A stretch of 64,000 nt of DNA from Hyphomicrobiales bacterium (GCA_900471925.1 UCGV01000033.1:55881-119880); one strand, 5' to 3'; counted from the stretch's first letter, positions 34,550 through 43,569 are shown. Made by a program: numbers and translations. Notes: a model not told the origin generated them from the sequence alone.

Positions 34550-36505
34550 CTATCCCGGAATAGTTGCTTCCGACTCTCCGGTCGAAGGCGACCTCCGTCG
34601 GGCGATTTTCCGCACAATCGTCTTGAGGCTTACAGGCGTCGAAGACGTCAGGCCCGAACGGGCAGCCTGCGTTATCGTAAGCGCCACGAAGTCTGCGTCT
34701 ATCTCTGTTGGATCGATCTGCGCAAAGTCCTGCCCATCTGCGGTCGGAATCAGAACGCCGACACGAAGCGCGGGCTTCAGGCGCTTGAGGCGGCGCACCA
34801 TCTGACGCGCACGGGATTTCGAGTTGCCATTGAGATACGTGACGATTGCCGTGTCGATCGCGTCGACGGCAAATGCCAGCGATCCACGCGCTGCATGCTC
34901 GGCATATAATGACCGCGTCGCGCTGGCGCCCTGGACTTCCAATATCTGCGAGAGCATGGCAGCGGCAGCGTCGTCCAGACCGCCGCGTCCCCCGATGCAC
35001 AGAAGCGAGCGGCCCTCGCCATCGGGAAGCTCCAATTCGGCCTCTGTCGTCGACGGTACCTCTGCAGTCTCGTCCTGGTGCTCCTCGTCGTCCGCGATAT
35101 CCGATAAGTTCTCCACCAGGGACAGCGAGCTCGTCGCGACCATCTCGATCTGCCTCTCCGACATCACGCCGCGCTGACGATCGAGTTCTGCCAATAGAAG
35201 CGCTGGCATACCTACTTTGTCGTAGTAGTCGACGAGATATTCCTCCTTGAGGAACTCCTCGGCATTATCCGAAGCTTCGTTCGGATCCCCCGCCAGGAGT
35301 CGTTGATAAAGCTTTTCGTAAGGCTCCAACACCGGCTCATTGCCGAGCAGGACGTCAAGGAATTCGAATTGCGGAACATGCCTTCCCAGCACGACGAGGC
35401 AGACCGTCAAAGGGGTCGACAGCATCAGGCCGAGTGGACCCCACAGCCAGGACCAGAAGATCGCCGAGATGATAATCGCCAATGGCGACAATCCGGTATG
35501 AGCCCCATAGAGCCATGGCTCCAGCACGTTGTTACTGACCAACTCGGTTACCAGATAGAGGGTGCCAACCCAGACCACCAGTGACCATCCTGGCGCGATA
35601 GCCAGTGCGAGAAACAGCGGCAATATCATCCCGATGATTGCGCCGATATAGGGTACAAACCGCAAAACCAGGGTCAGTAGTCCCCATAGGATAGCATTCG
35701 GGATACCCAGCGCCCAGAGACCGACGGTGATCGGCACGGCGTACAGCGTATTCACCACCAATTGCATCAGCAAATATTTTCCGACCCGCTTGCCGGCATC
35801 CTGCAACGCCGTCGTGGTGCGGTGGAGGTCGCCGAGGCCGACCAGCCGGATGAACCGGTCGCGCAGGTCTTCCCGCTCAAGAAGCATGAAGATGACCAAC
35901 ACGATAACCAGACCAGCTGTTGCGAATGGACTGATGAGCGGCACAAGCAGGTTGCCCAGCGTCTGAATCGGGTCGGAGCGCGTTATGATCTCGACAGGCA
36001 TCGGCGTTTGGATCGTCGGCGCCTGGACTTTTTGATCCTGGCTTTCGACAGCCCGTGTCTGGATCTCGGCGCCGACGCGTTCGACGGCTTTGCTTAGATG
36101 CTCGAACACGACGTTTCCCGCGCCTGCCTGCGCCAGCGAATGGACCTTATCGACGATGTTTCTCTGATATGTCGAGATGTTTTCGGCAAGATTGCTCACC
36201 TGCGTCGCCACGACGATGCTGAATACGGCGATCGCGCAGAACGCCGACACAACAGCCAGCAGAACGGCGGGGATCTTCGGCACAGAGCGCTTGCGAAGGA
36301 ACGATACGATCGGCGCAAGCGTGAACGTCAGGAGGAGCGATAGAGCGAGCGGCACGAATATCTCTTGGCCAAGCCGGAGAATGACAGCCACGCCAATGAG
36401 GATGAGTATTGTGCGCCCGGAGAGCCGGCTGCGAAGCTCGCCACCCGGAAGTCCATAGGGTGATGCCAACGTCGTTGCTTTTAAAAGGTCTGTTCCACTC
36501 ATCAT
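34550..36505 (-). CDS. AI-2E family transporter with long C-terminal soluble extension
   Basis: A protein of 651 residues. Residues about 30-375 show the AI-2E (PerM/TqsA) family: ILRLGQEIFVPLALSLLLTFTLAPIVSFL at the start, and later LWGLLTLVLRFVPYIGAIIGMILPL and LSPLAIIISAIFWSWLWGPLGLMLSTPL, with about eight membrane segments. The usual family length is about 350-400. The last 270 residues are soluble and begin with an acidic linker. LLCIGGRGGLDDAAAAMLSQILE follows, reminiscent of a Rossmann-like sensory domain. ATG 36505 and 36502 are adjacent. Family members export small signals or ions. Confidence 0.9.
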   Translation of the reverse strand: MMSGTDLLKATTLASPYGLPGGELRSRLSGRTILILIGVAVILRLGQEIFVPLALSLLLTFTLAPIVSFLRKRSVPKIPAVLLAVVSAFCAIAVFSIVVATQVSNLAENISTYQRNIVDKVHSLAQAGAGNVVFEHLSKAVERVGAEIQTRAVESQDQKVQAPTIQTPMPVEIITRSDPIQTLGNLLVPLISPFATAGLVIVLVIFMLLEREDLRDRFIRLVGLGDLHRTTTALQDAGKRVGKYLLMQLVVNTLYAVPITVGLWALGIPNAILWGLLTLVLRFVPYIGAIIGMILPLFLALAIAPGWSLVVWVGTLYLVTELVSNNVLEPWLYGAHTGLSPLAIIISAIFWSWLWGPLGLMLSTPLTVCLVVLGRHVPQFEFLDVLLGNEPVLEPYEKLYQRLLAGDPNEASDNAEEFLKEEYLVDYYDKVGMPALLLAELDRQRGVMSERQIEMVATSSLSLVENLSDIADDEEHQDETAEVPSTTEAELELPDGEGRSLLCIGGRGGLDDAAAAMLSQILEVQGASATRSLYAEHAARGSLAFAVDAIDTAIVTYLNGNSKSRARQMVRRLKRLKPALRVGVLIPTADGQDFAQIDPTEIDADFVALTITQAARSGLTSSTPVSLKTIVRKIARRRSPSTGESEATIPG

Positions 36506-36577
36506 CCACCCCCGGCATTGCGAAGATCATTCTCAAGCGCTCGAGATGGCGCTGGTCCAAATCGGGCGCAGGGCCTA

Positions 36578-36845
36578 TCAGTCATACCGCAGGCTGGCCT
36601 TTAAGTCTCTGAGCGCGCCCTCCTGCCTTGCCACCGCCTGCTCAGGGAGTGTGCCGCCAGTGATGACGGCTTTTTCGCCGCATTTTAAGAGCGCCTTGCT
36701 TCCATGCTTCATCGAACGTCTCACGCCAAACATCAGACACGTCGGCCGAAAGATTAAGGACCATGGTCATCAACGGACCGCTTTCGGCAGGGCCGGATGC
36801 AGTGTCATCTACTTCAATAATTCTGATATCCTGCAAATCGGTCAC
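36578..36845 (-). pseudogene. Small gene split by one extra A
   Basis: From GTG 36845 (AGGA seven bases upstream) the frame encodes DLQDIRIIEVDDT and SDVWRETFDEAWKQGALKMRRK, and then meets an A5 tract near 36663. As written it ends after 67 residues in a basic SRHHWRHTP tail. With four A it continues as A-V-I-T-G-G-T-L-P to TGA at 36578, a more natural ending. Family not recognised. The frameshift call is inferred from coding quality, not from a homologue. Confidence 0.5.
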
Positions 36846-37069
36846 GCTTTTTTCCTAAGTAGGCAAGGGAGATATTGTAGGCTTCCGCCCTCCGAGACGG
36901 GATCATCTTCCCGGTGAGAGCAGCACGAGGCTCCGCGCCTTCATTCCATAGGACTGGACGTCGCCGATATTCTCGCCATGCGTTTCCGGGTCGTCAGTTG
37001 TCAATTCGACTGTCCACCAACTTGAAGTATCGGGCTGAAATTCGACGTCGCCGTCATGCGGATCAATCC

Positions 37070-39043
37070 CTATTCGCTGTTGGAAATATTAGCCTGCCAC
37101 GCAAGCAGACTATCGCGATCGGGTATCGTACGTCGGTCAGCGAGACGGGGGGCGAAGAGAAGAGCGCTTTCGGCGGAGAGAGTCCAGCGCTTCTGAAGGT
37201 CTACGGGCCTTGTACCACTGCCACCATAGGCAATGTTCTCGCTCGACCAGGCGACCGACCACTGGCAATCGACGGGCGGCGAGAGGAGCGGTTCTGCTCG
37301 GCTCGTAATTGAAATGTCCCCGCCAAGGTTGACCACCAGCAGGCGTTCGTCTTTCGAATTCCTCGAGAAAAAGCGAAGCAAAAACGCTGAGCGGTCCAGC
37401 ACACTTCCGTCCGTTAAAACACGCTCCGCTCTCTCATCGCCGCGGATTACCGTGCACCGCCCACGCAACGCCAAGAGATCCTTATGCAAAGCGACTACAT
37501 GCGCGTTGGCCTCCTGAACCGACCAGTCGAGCTTCGAGCGCTCGAAAGTCGAGCGCTCGGCCGGGATCGGCATCCATTCGGCGAAAACAGGATCCTTCAG
37601 GCTAGGGAACTGTTGCAGGAAATCGATGCGGCCCTTGCGAACGAGTTCAACAAGCTCGCCCGACTGATCCGCAAAGTAATAGAACGGGCTGGACGCGCCG
37701 AACTCCTGCCCCTGAAACAACATCGGCGTCTGCGGGCCGAGCAGCAGCAGCGCCGTTAGCGCGCGCACTCTGGCCGGCGACGCAAGTCTGTCCATCCGCA
37801 CGCCCGTTCCGGAATTGGCGATCTGATCGTGGTTCTGCAAGAAATGGATGAATTTGTCGGGTCCAAGGTCGAAGCCGGGTTGTCCGCGCTGCGCGTCCTG
37901 CCAGTCGTATCGTTGTCCGTGGAACAAGTACCCGTATTTGGCCGAAGAGACGAACTCCTGCGCGCGGCCGCTGTGGTCATGGTAATAGGCTTCGTTGCGT
38001 CCCGTCAGCGCGACCATCGCCGAGTGGTGGAAATCATCGTTCCATAAAGCGTCAAGGCCGTAGCCAGCTATTTCAGCCCTTCGGACCAGCCGCGTATCTT
38101 GTGGTTCATTTTCGGCCACGAGATAGATCGATTTTTTGCCGGCGGCGGCTCGGGCCTCACGGCCGATAGTCGCCATGATGTGCTCGTCGCTGCTGTCATA
38201 AAGCGCCTGAGTGGCATCCAGACGCAGTCCGTCAAAATGGTACTCGTCGATCCAATAGGCTGCGTTCTTCGCGAAAAACTCTCGCACGCCGACGCTGTTG
38301 TTGCCGTCGAAATTGATAGAACTGCCCCACTCGTTGGAATAGCGCTCTGTGAAATAGTCAGGTGTGAAATCCTTGAACCTGTCCCCGACACCAAAATGAT
38401 TGTAGACGACATCGAGGATGACACCGATCCCAAGCTGATGCGCCGTGGCGATGAAGCGACGAAGATCGTCGGGAGTGCCATAAAGGCGTGTCGGCGCGTA
38501 AGGCAGCACGCCGTCGTATCCCCAGCCGAATGTGCCGCAGAACTCGTTGAGCGGCATAACCTCCAGGCAGGTGATGCCGATCTCTTTCAGGAAAGGCAGC
38601 TTCTCGGCGGCAGCCGCATAGGTCCCCCCCGGCGTGAATGTGCCGATGTGCATCTCATAGAGAACCTGGCCGGCAGGTTTGATGCCTTGCCAATCATGGT
38701 CCTGCCAAGAAAAGGCGTGAGGATCGACCACCATGGAAAAGCCCGATGGACCCTCCGGCTGAAAACGTGAGACAGGATCGGGGGCAGGGTCGGCGCTGTT
38801 TTGAAGCTTAAACCGGTAGAGTGCACCGGCGGCGATGCCCTCGACATCGAGACGGAAATAGCCCTCGTCTTCGCGGTTCATCGCGTGCTCGCTGCCGTCC
38901 TCGAAAAGAAGTGACATGCTCGCTAGCGCAGGTGCCCAGACACGGAAAGACACGCCGCCGCCGACAATTTCCGCACCGACCGGATACCGTCTGACGATTT
39001 GCGCCGACCCAGTCATAGGGGTAGCACGGCTTTCAATGCTCAT
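37070..39043 (-). CDS. treZ: Malto-oligosyltrehalose trehalohydrolase
   Basis: A protein of 657 residues. An N-terminal CBM48-like beta domain (VSFRVWAPALASMSLLFEDG) is followed by the GH13_10 barrel: YEMHIGTFTPGGTY, DVVYNHFG (211-218), GLRLDATQAL with nucleophile Asp276, LVAENE with Glu311, and LQNHDQIAN with Asp406. It releases trehalose from maltooligosyl-trehalose made by TreY. TreY is not in this window. Length is somewhat above the usual 580-600. A decayed GH13 fragment lies directly upstream. No EcfG-type site was found at its start. Confidence 0.95.
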   Translation of the reverse strand: MSIESRATPMTGSAQIVRRYPVGAEIVGGGVSFRVWAPALASMSLLFEDGSEHAMNREDEGYFRLDVEGIAAGALYRFKLQNSADPAPDPVSRFQPEGPSGFSMVVDPHAFSWQDHDWQGIKPAGQVLYEMHIGTFTPGGTYAAAAEKLPFLKEIGITCLEVMPLNEFCGTFGWGYDGVLPYAPTRLYGTPDDLRRFIATAHQLGIGVILDVVYNHFGVGDRFKDFTPDYFTERYSNEWGSSINFDGNNSVGVREFFAKNAAYWIDEYHFDGLRLDATQALYDSSDEHIMATIGREARAAAGKKSIYLVAENEPQDTRLVRRAEIAGYGLDALWNDDFHHSAMVALTGRNEAYYHDHSGRAQEFVSSAKYGYLFHGQRYDWQDAQRGQPGFDLGPDKFIHFLQNHDQIANSGTGVRMDRLASPARVRALTALLLLGPQTPMLFQGQEFGASSPFYYFADQSGELVELVRKGRIDFLQQFPSLKDPVFAEWMPIPAERSTFERSKLDWSVQEANAHVVALHKDLLALRGRCTVIRGDERAERVLTDGSVLDRSAFLLRFFSRNSKDERLLVVNLGGDISITSRAEPLLSPPVDCQWSVAWSSENIAYGGSGTRPVDLQKRWTLSAESALLFAPRLADRRTIPDRDSLLAWQANISNSE

Positions 39044-39136
39044 GGTTCATCCTGCGACTTGAGAGAAATCCACGAGCAAATTGGGATGTGCGCGGGTGCT
39101 TGCAAAAACACCGCGACGATCGTTTTGTTCCGCTTG

Positions 39137-39487
39137 TCAGTCGCCGGTGATTAAAATCGCAAAAGCCTCGTAGGGGCGTAGGTTGATCGGAAGCCTCCAG
39201 GGTGTCGATCTGCTGGTAGTTGTTGATCAGACCAAGCCCGGAAACTTGCAGTTCATCGGGGAGATCAAGAGATATCTGTTTCGATAAGAAGCTGGCGATG
39301 ACAACCAGGCGCACCCCGCCCAGGGTTCTCATATAGATGAAGACGTCAGGATGCTGATCAAGAAAGGATTGGTACCGATCGGCGGGCGGGCATTCATGGT
39401 GCAGGCGATGCATGTCGAGCGTTTCGACATCCCTGTACTGCTCGATCTTGGTGAGGGGAGGCAGGGCAAACCGGGGATGGTGTCGTC
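39137..39487 (-). pseudogene. C-terminal remnant of a GH13 alpha-glucosidase/trehalose synthase
   Basis: About 110 codons matching the C-terminal beta domain of oligo-glucosidases. QSFLDQHPDVFIYMRTLGGVRLVVIASFLS is followed by SLDLPDELQ and NNYQQIDTLE. The expected ending WRLPINLRPYEAFAIL is then encoded one frame over and reaches TGA at 39137. Both an N-terminal deletion and a frameshift are present. It probably was a maltose/trehalose-handling gene next to treZ. Confidence 0.75.
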
Positions 39488-39670
39488 TTAACGAACTCGA
39501 TCCAGCGGCAGGCGATTGGTTGAGCGGTTTGCTCGCAGCAAGCCCAGTCTTATGCACTGACCCGAGGCCCAGGCGAGGGCATGACCTTCCAGGGTAAACT
39601 CACGTTCTACCATGACGGGGTGCTCGACGACGCGGACGGTCCATCGGCAAGGTGATTGAATGATGGTCAC
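39488..39670 (-). CDS. Small hypothetical protein fused to the edge of the GH13 remnant
   Basis: A 60-residue frame from GTG 39670: TIIQSPCRWTVRVVEHPV, then VEREFTLEGHALAWASGQ. The composition is protein-like, but the ribosome binding site is poor and the last residues abut the GH13 fragment, so the natural C-terminus may be lost. Confidence 0.35.
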   Translation of the reverse strand: MTIIQSPCRWTVRVVEHPVMVEREFTLEGHALAWASGQCIRLGLLRANRSTNRLPLDRVR

Positions 39671-39761
39671 GAAGTCTCGGTTGCCAATGATGTCAGGTGC
39701 TCTTAGAGGTAAATGCAGGTTCCACCGGAATGTATGCGGTACGCTGCCATACGATTTCAGC

Positions 39762-39932
39762 TTATTTGCCCGCGTTTCTGAGAAGGTCGATTTCCTTGGC
39801 GATCGGACCGAGGAGTTGGCGCAATCTATTCTCCTCCACTCCATCCAGCCGAAACCGCTTTGCAAAGTCACTGACGAGCACGACTGTCGCGGCATGCGAA
39901 GAAAAGGGCAGTGGACGCGTTGGATCATGCAT
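39762..39932 (-). CDS. Small hypothetical protein
   Basis: A protein of 56 residues (TVVLVSDFAKRFRLDGVEENRLRQLLGPIAKEIDLLRNAGK), a strand followed by helices. AAGGA lies seven bases before ATG 39932. Family not recognised. Confidence 0.5.
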   Translation of the reverse strand: MHDPTRPLPFSSHAATVVLVSDFAKRFRLDGVEENRLRQLLGPIAKEIDLLRNAGK

Positions 39933-40030
39933 AGACTTATCCTTCCAAGAAGAGTCCTTTTCAACGAAACTCCCGAGATCCAAGGAGACGACACTCCTTC
40001 TGATCTTCGCAAAAGTCGACGTAGCCGTCT

Positions 40031-40225
40031 TCACGACTGGTCGTGGTCGGGCGGTCGAAAGAAGATCAGATAGTCGCCCGTACTGGCGTTACGGTGAGAT
40101 TTCTCACAGGAGAGAACCTTGTTCGCCTGTGGAATATTTTCCAACGTGCCGTCATACCTGCTGAGCTCGACACAGTTGCTTTTGGGGTCAAACCTGTGAG
40201 CTTCGTTCAGAAACGAAAAGGTCAC
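40031..40225 (-). CDS. DUF1488-like small protein, C-terminus atypical
   Basis: The first 27 residues (MTFSFLNEAHRFDPKSN, ELSRYDG) resemble the DUF1488 N-terminus. After that the sequence no longer follows the family, so a frameshift or divergence is likely. It starts at GTG 40225, whose G is the last base of the preceding gene's TAG, indicating translational coupling. Confidence 0.4.
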   Translation of the reverse strand: MTFSFLNEAHRFDPKSNCVELSRYDGTLENIPQANKVLSCEKSHRNASTGDYLIFFRPPDHDQS

Positions 40226-40514
40226 TATTGGCCGCCTTCATCTCGCCACCGATCGATGGCTTCATTTTTGGAGACTGAGCCAAATCGAGTCGTGCCTGCG
40301 GAAGCACGCCTACGGGGATCAAGGGCCTCAATGAGACCGGCCCTTGTTCTGACACCGTCTCGAAATTCGCCACTCAAAAAGATGGAGGCTCGCGTTTCAT
40401 ATCGGAACTGGCCAAGGACTGAACGCCCCGAAGACCTGCGGTCCTGAGAACATCCCTTACTAGTCTGAAGCCGGTCTTATCAAAGTGAGCTGTTGTTTCT
40501 TGGGTGGAAGACAT
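40225..40514 (-). pseudogene. Small gene split by a one-base deletion
   Basis: ATG 40514 has GAGGAGG five bases upstream. The frame encodes 46 residues (HFDKTGFRLVRDVLRTAGLRGVQ) and then stops near 40376. Restoring one base near 40397 gives a coherent continuation: ASIFLSGEFRDGVRTRAGLIEAL and KNEAIDRWRDEGGQ, ending TAG 40225-40227. The restored product would be about 96 residues. Family not recognised. Confidence 0.6.
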
Positions 40515-40707
40515 GGTGTCCTCCTCAGTTGGGGCAAGGTTGGCACCCTTGATGACGGCGCCCTGGAGACAAGCCGTCACTAAATTGTAAGTCGTGCTAA
40601 AAAGCCAGATTACAAGGTGTGGGCGTGACAATGCTCGACGCCGTCGAGATGACGTTGAGCATACCTGGTCCGCTGGCAAGGAGGTTCGGCCTTCGCAACA
40701 ACGACGA

Positions 40708-40938
40708 TTAGGTTTCGGGCGGCTGGCGAAGATCTGATTTGATGGTTGCCTGAATTAAATCGCGCGCAAACAAGTGGTATCGAAGAGACTGCCGCCATTT
40801 TGAGAGGTCGGCACGAGCGATCGCGGTAGTCTGGCCGCGCATTAAACCCTCGGCGATTTCGGCCTCAGACGCCGCGATATGGCGCTGGTCCTCGGTTATG
40901 TTTTGTCCTGCCACTTCGACTGCAGATCGGTTGGCCAT
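40708..40938 (-). CDS. Small helical hypothetical protein
   Basis: A protein of 76 residues (EDQRHIAASEAEIAEGLMRGQ, SKWRQSLRYHLFARDLIQATIK), all-helical. GGAGGAG lies eight bases before ATG 40938, which rules out the longer frame. Family not recognised. Confidence 0.65.
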   Translation of the reverse strand: MANRSAVEVAGQNITEDQRHIAASEAEIAEGLMRGQTTAIARADLSKWRQSLRYHLFARDLIQATIKSDLRQPPET

Positions 40939-41215
40939 TTTCCGCTCCTCCGTGGGTTTCGCGAAAATCCGTAATACGGCGCTACGCGCTGACGCGTTGC
41001 GACTGTCAAACGCCAATGTCGATCGAGCGATCCAAACCAATAATTACGATAGATGCAGTTGGCCTTGGACGGCGAGCCGAGCCCGTATCTCATGCCGCAG
41101 ATACGTTTGAACGGCCCCAACCACGAGGAAAATCGGCATGCAACCTTTAAGAGAAGTTCGGTCGCTACGAAAACTATTCATTGAATCTTTTATCTAAATC
41201 CCTTATTGAGGCATC

Positions 41216-41278
41216 ATCGATCTTTTGCTTGCTGAGCTTTGTCTACCGGGCGATTGGCAGCGTGCCTTAAGCGAACTT
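41216..41278 (+). repeat. 63-bp dispersed repeat, copy A
   Basis: Differs from 47359-47421 at seven positions with no gaps. It includes the last codons of the small DUF2934 gene and its downstream flank. Confidence 0.8.
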
Positions 41279-41395
41279 GCCTTTCTCCTTAAGCGCCAAT
41301 TCCCAATGCTTCAGATCTTTGCCGGCGGGGCAGCCCTCGCGCTCCCATATGGCATATGCACGAGCTCGAAGTTGATCGTAATTGGACTGATGCAT
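41267..41395 (-). CDS. Very small DUF2934 protein (42 aa)
   Basis: From ATG 41395 the frame reads MHQSNYDQLRARAYAIWE and then REGCPAGKDLKHWELAL. This is the complete DUF2934 signature (A-Y-x-I-W-E-x-E-G-x-P-x-G-x-x-x-x-H-W) in a product of only 42 residues. AGAGGG lies about nine bases upstream. A degenerate EcfG-like site is 26 bp before the start. Confidence 0.75.
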   Translation of the reverse strand: MHQSNYDQLRARAYAIWEREGCPAGKDLKHWELALKEKGKFA

Positions 41396-41994
41396 GGCGC
41401 GATCCCTCTGTTGAGGGGTCAATTCATCTTGCGGTGTATAGTTCCGTCAATCCGGCACCAATCTGCTGGCCGGGGAAGAGTGGCGCCGTCGCCGCACTTC
41501 CTTCGACGGGCGCGGATCGAAGATGAAGATATCCCGCCAACCCTGCGGCTGCGCGTTTGTTCCATAAAACATTAAAGTTCGGGACGAACCAAACTCGTCG
41601 TCAGTTGCCCTCGAGTGTCCAATGGCCGGGACACGACTGCGAGGGCTTTGACAGGTGTGTCGGTGGCAACCGCCGACGCTCAAAAAGCCGTCCTGGCCGA
41701 TATTGGTAGGCGCATTCCCGAGATATAGCAATTCTCGATGCGCTTCCCGCTTTACAAGAGCGAAGTGGCCGACCTGGTCCAGGAGACACTGGGGTGCGGC
41801 CTTGCCGATAACAATTGCGATGGCCAGCCATTCCGTTAATGCCAGCCGGTTCTCAGAGCTGCTGGCTCTTGTCCACCCTCTCATACGGCGCCCTTCCGTA
41901 AATGACACAGTGGAAAGCCAGCATCCTGGAATCACGCGATTCTTTCGCCTGGAGATCGAGACGTTGGACCGGAATCTGAGGCCCTGGACAACGC
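41396..41994. other. Decayed or non-coding region
   Basis: About 600 bp. Plus-strand stretches near 41645-41840 read protein-like (VATADAQKAVLADIGRRIPEI, then a stop, then MRFPLYKSEVADLVQ), which could be a broken small gene of unknown family. Nothing intact is supported. Confidence 0.35.
41421..41445 (-). promoter_or_regulatory. Weak EcfG-like site
   Basis: Minus strand: GGAAC (41445-41441), 16 nt, AATT (41424-41421), 26 bp before the small DUF2934 gene. Matches only GGAAC-N18-TT. Confidence 0.35.
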
Positions 41995-42219
41995 TTAAAG
42001 CAAAGGGCTTCGGGAGCCTTCCGCTTCACATCGGTTAAGTTCGTCTGCAATCTCCAACGCGTCGTCCCGACGCAGCTTCACAAGGTCCCGGCCGTTCGAG
42101 GCGGCCGGCAGATCCGTCATCCGGTCGATGATCTGCCACGTTCCATCGGACTGCTGCGCTTCATAGCGTAGATCGGTTGGTAGGCGACCCGGGACGCCGA
42201 TGCGTGCTTTAGAGGACAT
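41995..42219 (-). CDS. Small hypothetical protein, coupled to upstream membrane peptide
   Basis: A protein of 74 residues (LRYEAQQSDGTWQIIDRMTDLPAASNGRDLVKL, then ALEIADELN). It has no ribosome binding site of its own, but its ATG lies inside the last codons of the gene at 42209-42373 (11-bp overlap), consistent with translational coupling. A decayed paralogue is at 46610-46805. Family not recognised. Confidence 0.75.
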   Translation of the reverse strand: MSSKARIGVPGRLPTDLRYEAQQSDGTWQIIDRMTDLPAASNGRDLVKLRRDDALEIADELNRCEAEGSRSPLL

Positions 42220-42373
42220 GGGTTATGACCATCGCGACGACGAGAATACCGATCAAACCTGCCGCCAGCGACCAAAGCACGGCCTTGATTTGGGGATCGG
42301 TTCGAATCCGCGTTGATAGATCCGGCGGGGGCGGTAGTTCACCGCGAAGGCGTGTATCCAGATATCGGGCCAT
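42209..42373 (-). CDS. Small single-pass membrane protein (54 aa)
   Basis: From ATG 42373 (GAGGAG seven bases upstream): MARYLDTRLRGELPPPPDL, then a charged stretch. A membrane segment follows (KAVLWSLAAGLIGILVVAMV) with a short tail. A strict EcfG-type promoter lies 24 bp upstream. It is the first gene of a two-gene operon with 41995-42219. Confidence 0.75.
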   Translation of the reverse strand: MARYLDTRLRGELPPPPDLSTRIRTDPQIKAVLWSLAAGLIGILVVAMVITHVL

Positions 42374-42396
42374 ATAAGTCTCCTCTTCACTCTGTT

Positions 42397-42421
42397 AACG
42401 TCACATGGGCCCCGCCGTTCC
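42397..42421 (-). promoter_or_regulatory. EcfG/RpoE2-type promoter, strict match
   Basis: Minus strand: GGAAC (42421-42417), 16 nt, CGTT (42400-42397), 24 bp from the small membrane-protein gene. Confidence 0.78.
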
Positions 42422-42567
42422 CGAGGTCCATCCGAGCATCCGCGTCGACCTTTCATACTTGGTCCGAGGCAGGCTATCGTCGGCAGTCCGACAATGTGCC
42501 GTGCCGCTATCGCGTCCTTATAAAAGGGACGGATAACGCGGGAACAAGGAATGCAGAGAGGCAGACG

Positions 42568-43569
42568 ATGAGCAGCAAATCCAGCCAGCCGGAATGGACC
42601 GCGGACGAACTCAGAAACGCAATCAAGTCCGCAGGCGTCGCCCTTTGGACGTGGATGGTGGACCACGACACCTTCGTGATGGATCGCAAAGCCTACGAGC
42701 TCTGGGACGTGCCCGACGACGGGAATCTCACGTTTGAGGATCTCTCCGCAAAGATCCATCCGGCCGACCGTGAAAGAGTGCGAACGGCGTTCGCCGCCAC
42801 GCGGGCTATCGACGGGTCGTTCGAAATCGACTTCCGCATCATCACTAACGACGAAAACGTCCGCTGGATCTCCGCCCGCGGGCAGGGAAATTTGGGGGAT
42901 GCCAACACCGAAAAGATGACAGGAATCTTCCTTGATGTGACCGGTCGGAAGCAGGCAGAGGAGGGGCACGAACTTCTCGCGGGAGAAATGAGCCATCGCG
43001 TCAAGAACCTTCTGGCGCTCGCATCGGGCCTCACATCCATCACGGCGCGTGGAACGGAAACTAAAGAGGACATGGCGCGGCAATTGACCCAGCGCCTGAC
43101 CGCTCTTGGCCGCGCGCACGACTTGGTTCGGCCGCTGCCAAACGGCCAGGGGAGCGCCGCACTGCTCGGGGATCTGTTTTCCGTGCTTCTGGCGCCCTAC
43201 GACGACGGCGAAGCTTTCACTGGACGTATCCGTGTAGCGGTTCCCCGCATGGGCCTTGGAGAGAAGTCGGCGACCGGTCTTGCGCTTGTCATCCACGAAC
43301 TCGCGACAAACTCGTTGAAATATGGCGCTCTGTCAGTCGAGCAAGGCTTGCTCGACGTAGCAGGCAGGATCGAGGATGATGTGGTCGAGATCGTCTGGAC
43401 GGAACATGGGGGCCCCGTGGCCGAGGCACCTCAGTTTTCGGAGGGTTTTGGCAGCCGCCTTGTCCAGCGCACGGTCAACGGCCAGCTCGGAGGATCGATA
43501 TCCTACGAGTGGGCGCAAGGCGGACTGGTTGTGAGGTTGCGGATGATGGAAGATCGTCTGTCGTCCTAG
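42568..43569 (+). CDS. HWE-family sensor histidine kinase with PAS domain
   Basis: A soluble protein of 333 residues. An N-terminal PAS/PAC domain (about 12-128; WTWMVDHDTFVMDRKAYELW, ISARGQGNLG, FLDVTGRKQAEE) is followed by an HWE H-box with His143 in EMSHRVKNLLALASGL. Then come the N-box HELATNSLKYGAL, WTEHGGP (the W-E pair of HWE), and GFGSRLVQRTV. HWE/HisKA_2 kinases commonly feed the PhyR-NepR-EcfG cascade in alphaproteobacteria, which fits the promoters around it. That link is inference. ATG 42568 follows an AGAGAGG. Confidence 0.9.
   Translation: MSSKSSQPEWTADELRNAIKSAGVALWTWMVDHDTFVMDRKAYELWDVPDDGNLTFEDLSAKIHPADRERVRTAFAATRAIDGSFEIDFRIITNDENVRWISARGQGNLGDANTEKMTGIFLDVTGRKQAEEGHELLAGEMSHRVKNLLALASGLTSITARGTETKEDMARQLTQRLTALGRAHDLVRPLPNGQGSAALLGDLFSVLLAPYDDGEAFTGRIRVAVPRMGLGEKSATGLALVIHELATNSLKYGALSVEQGLLDVAGRIEDDVVEIVWTEHGGPVAEAPQFSEGFGSRLVQRTVNGQLGGSISYEWAQGGLVVRLRMMEDRLSS

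Noticed and set aside
42541..42545. GGAAC just upstream of the HWE kinase
   Set aside because: No TT-containing -10 element at 16-19 nt, so it is not a usable EcfG-type promoter.
42253..43296. Long minus-strand open frame opposite the HWE kinase
   Set aside because: It is antisense to a gene with all kinase motifs, is rich in Arg/Cys/His, and has no ribosome binding site.
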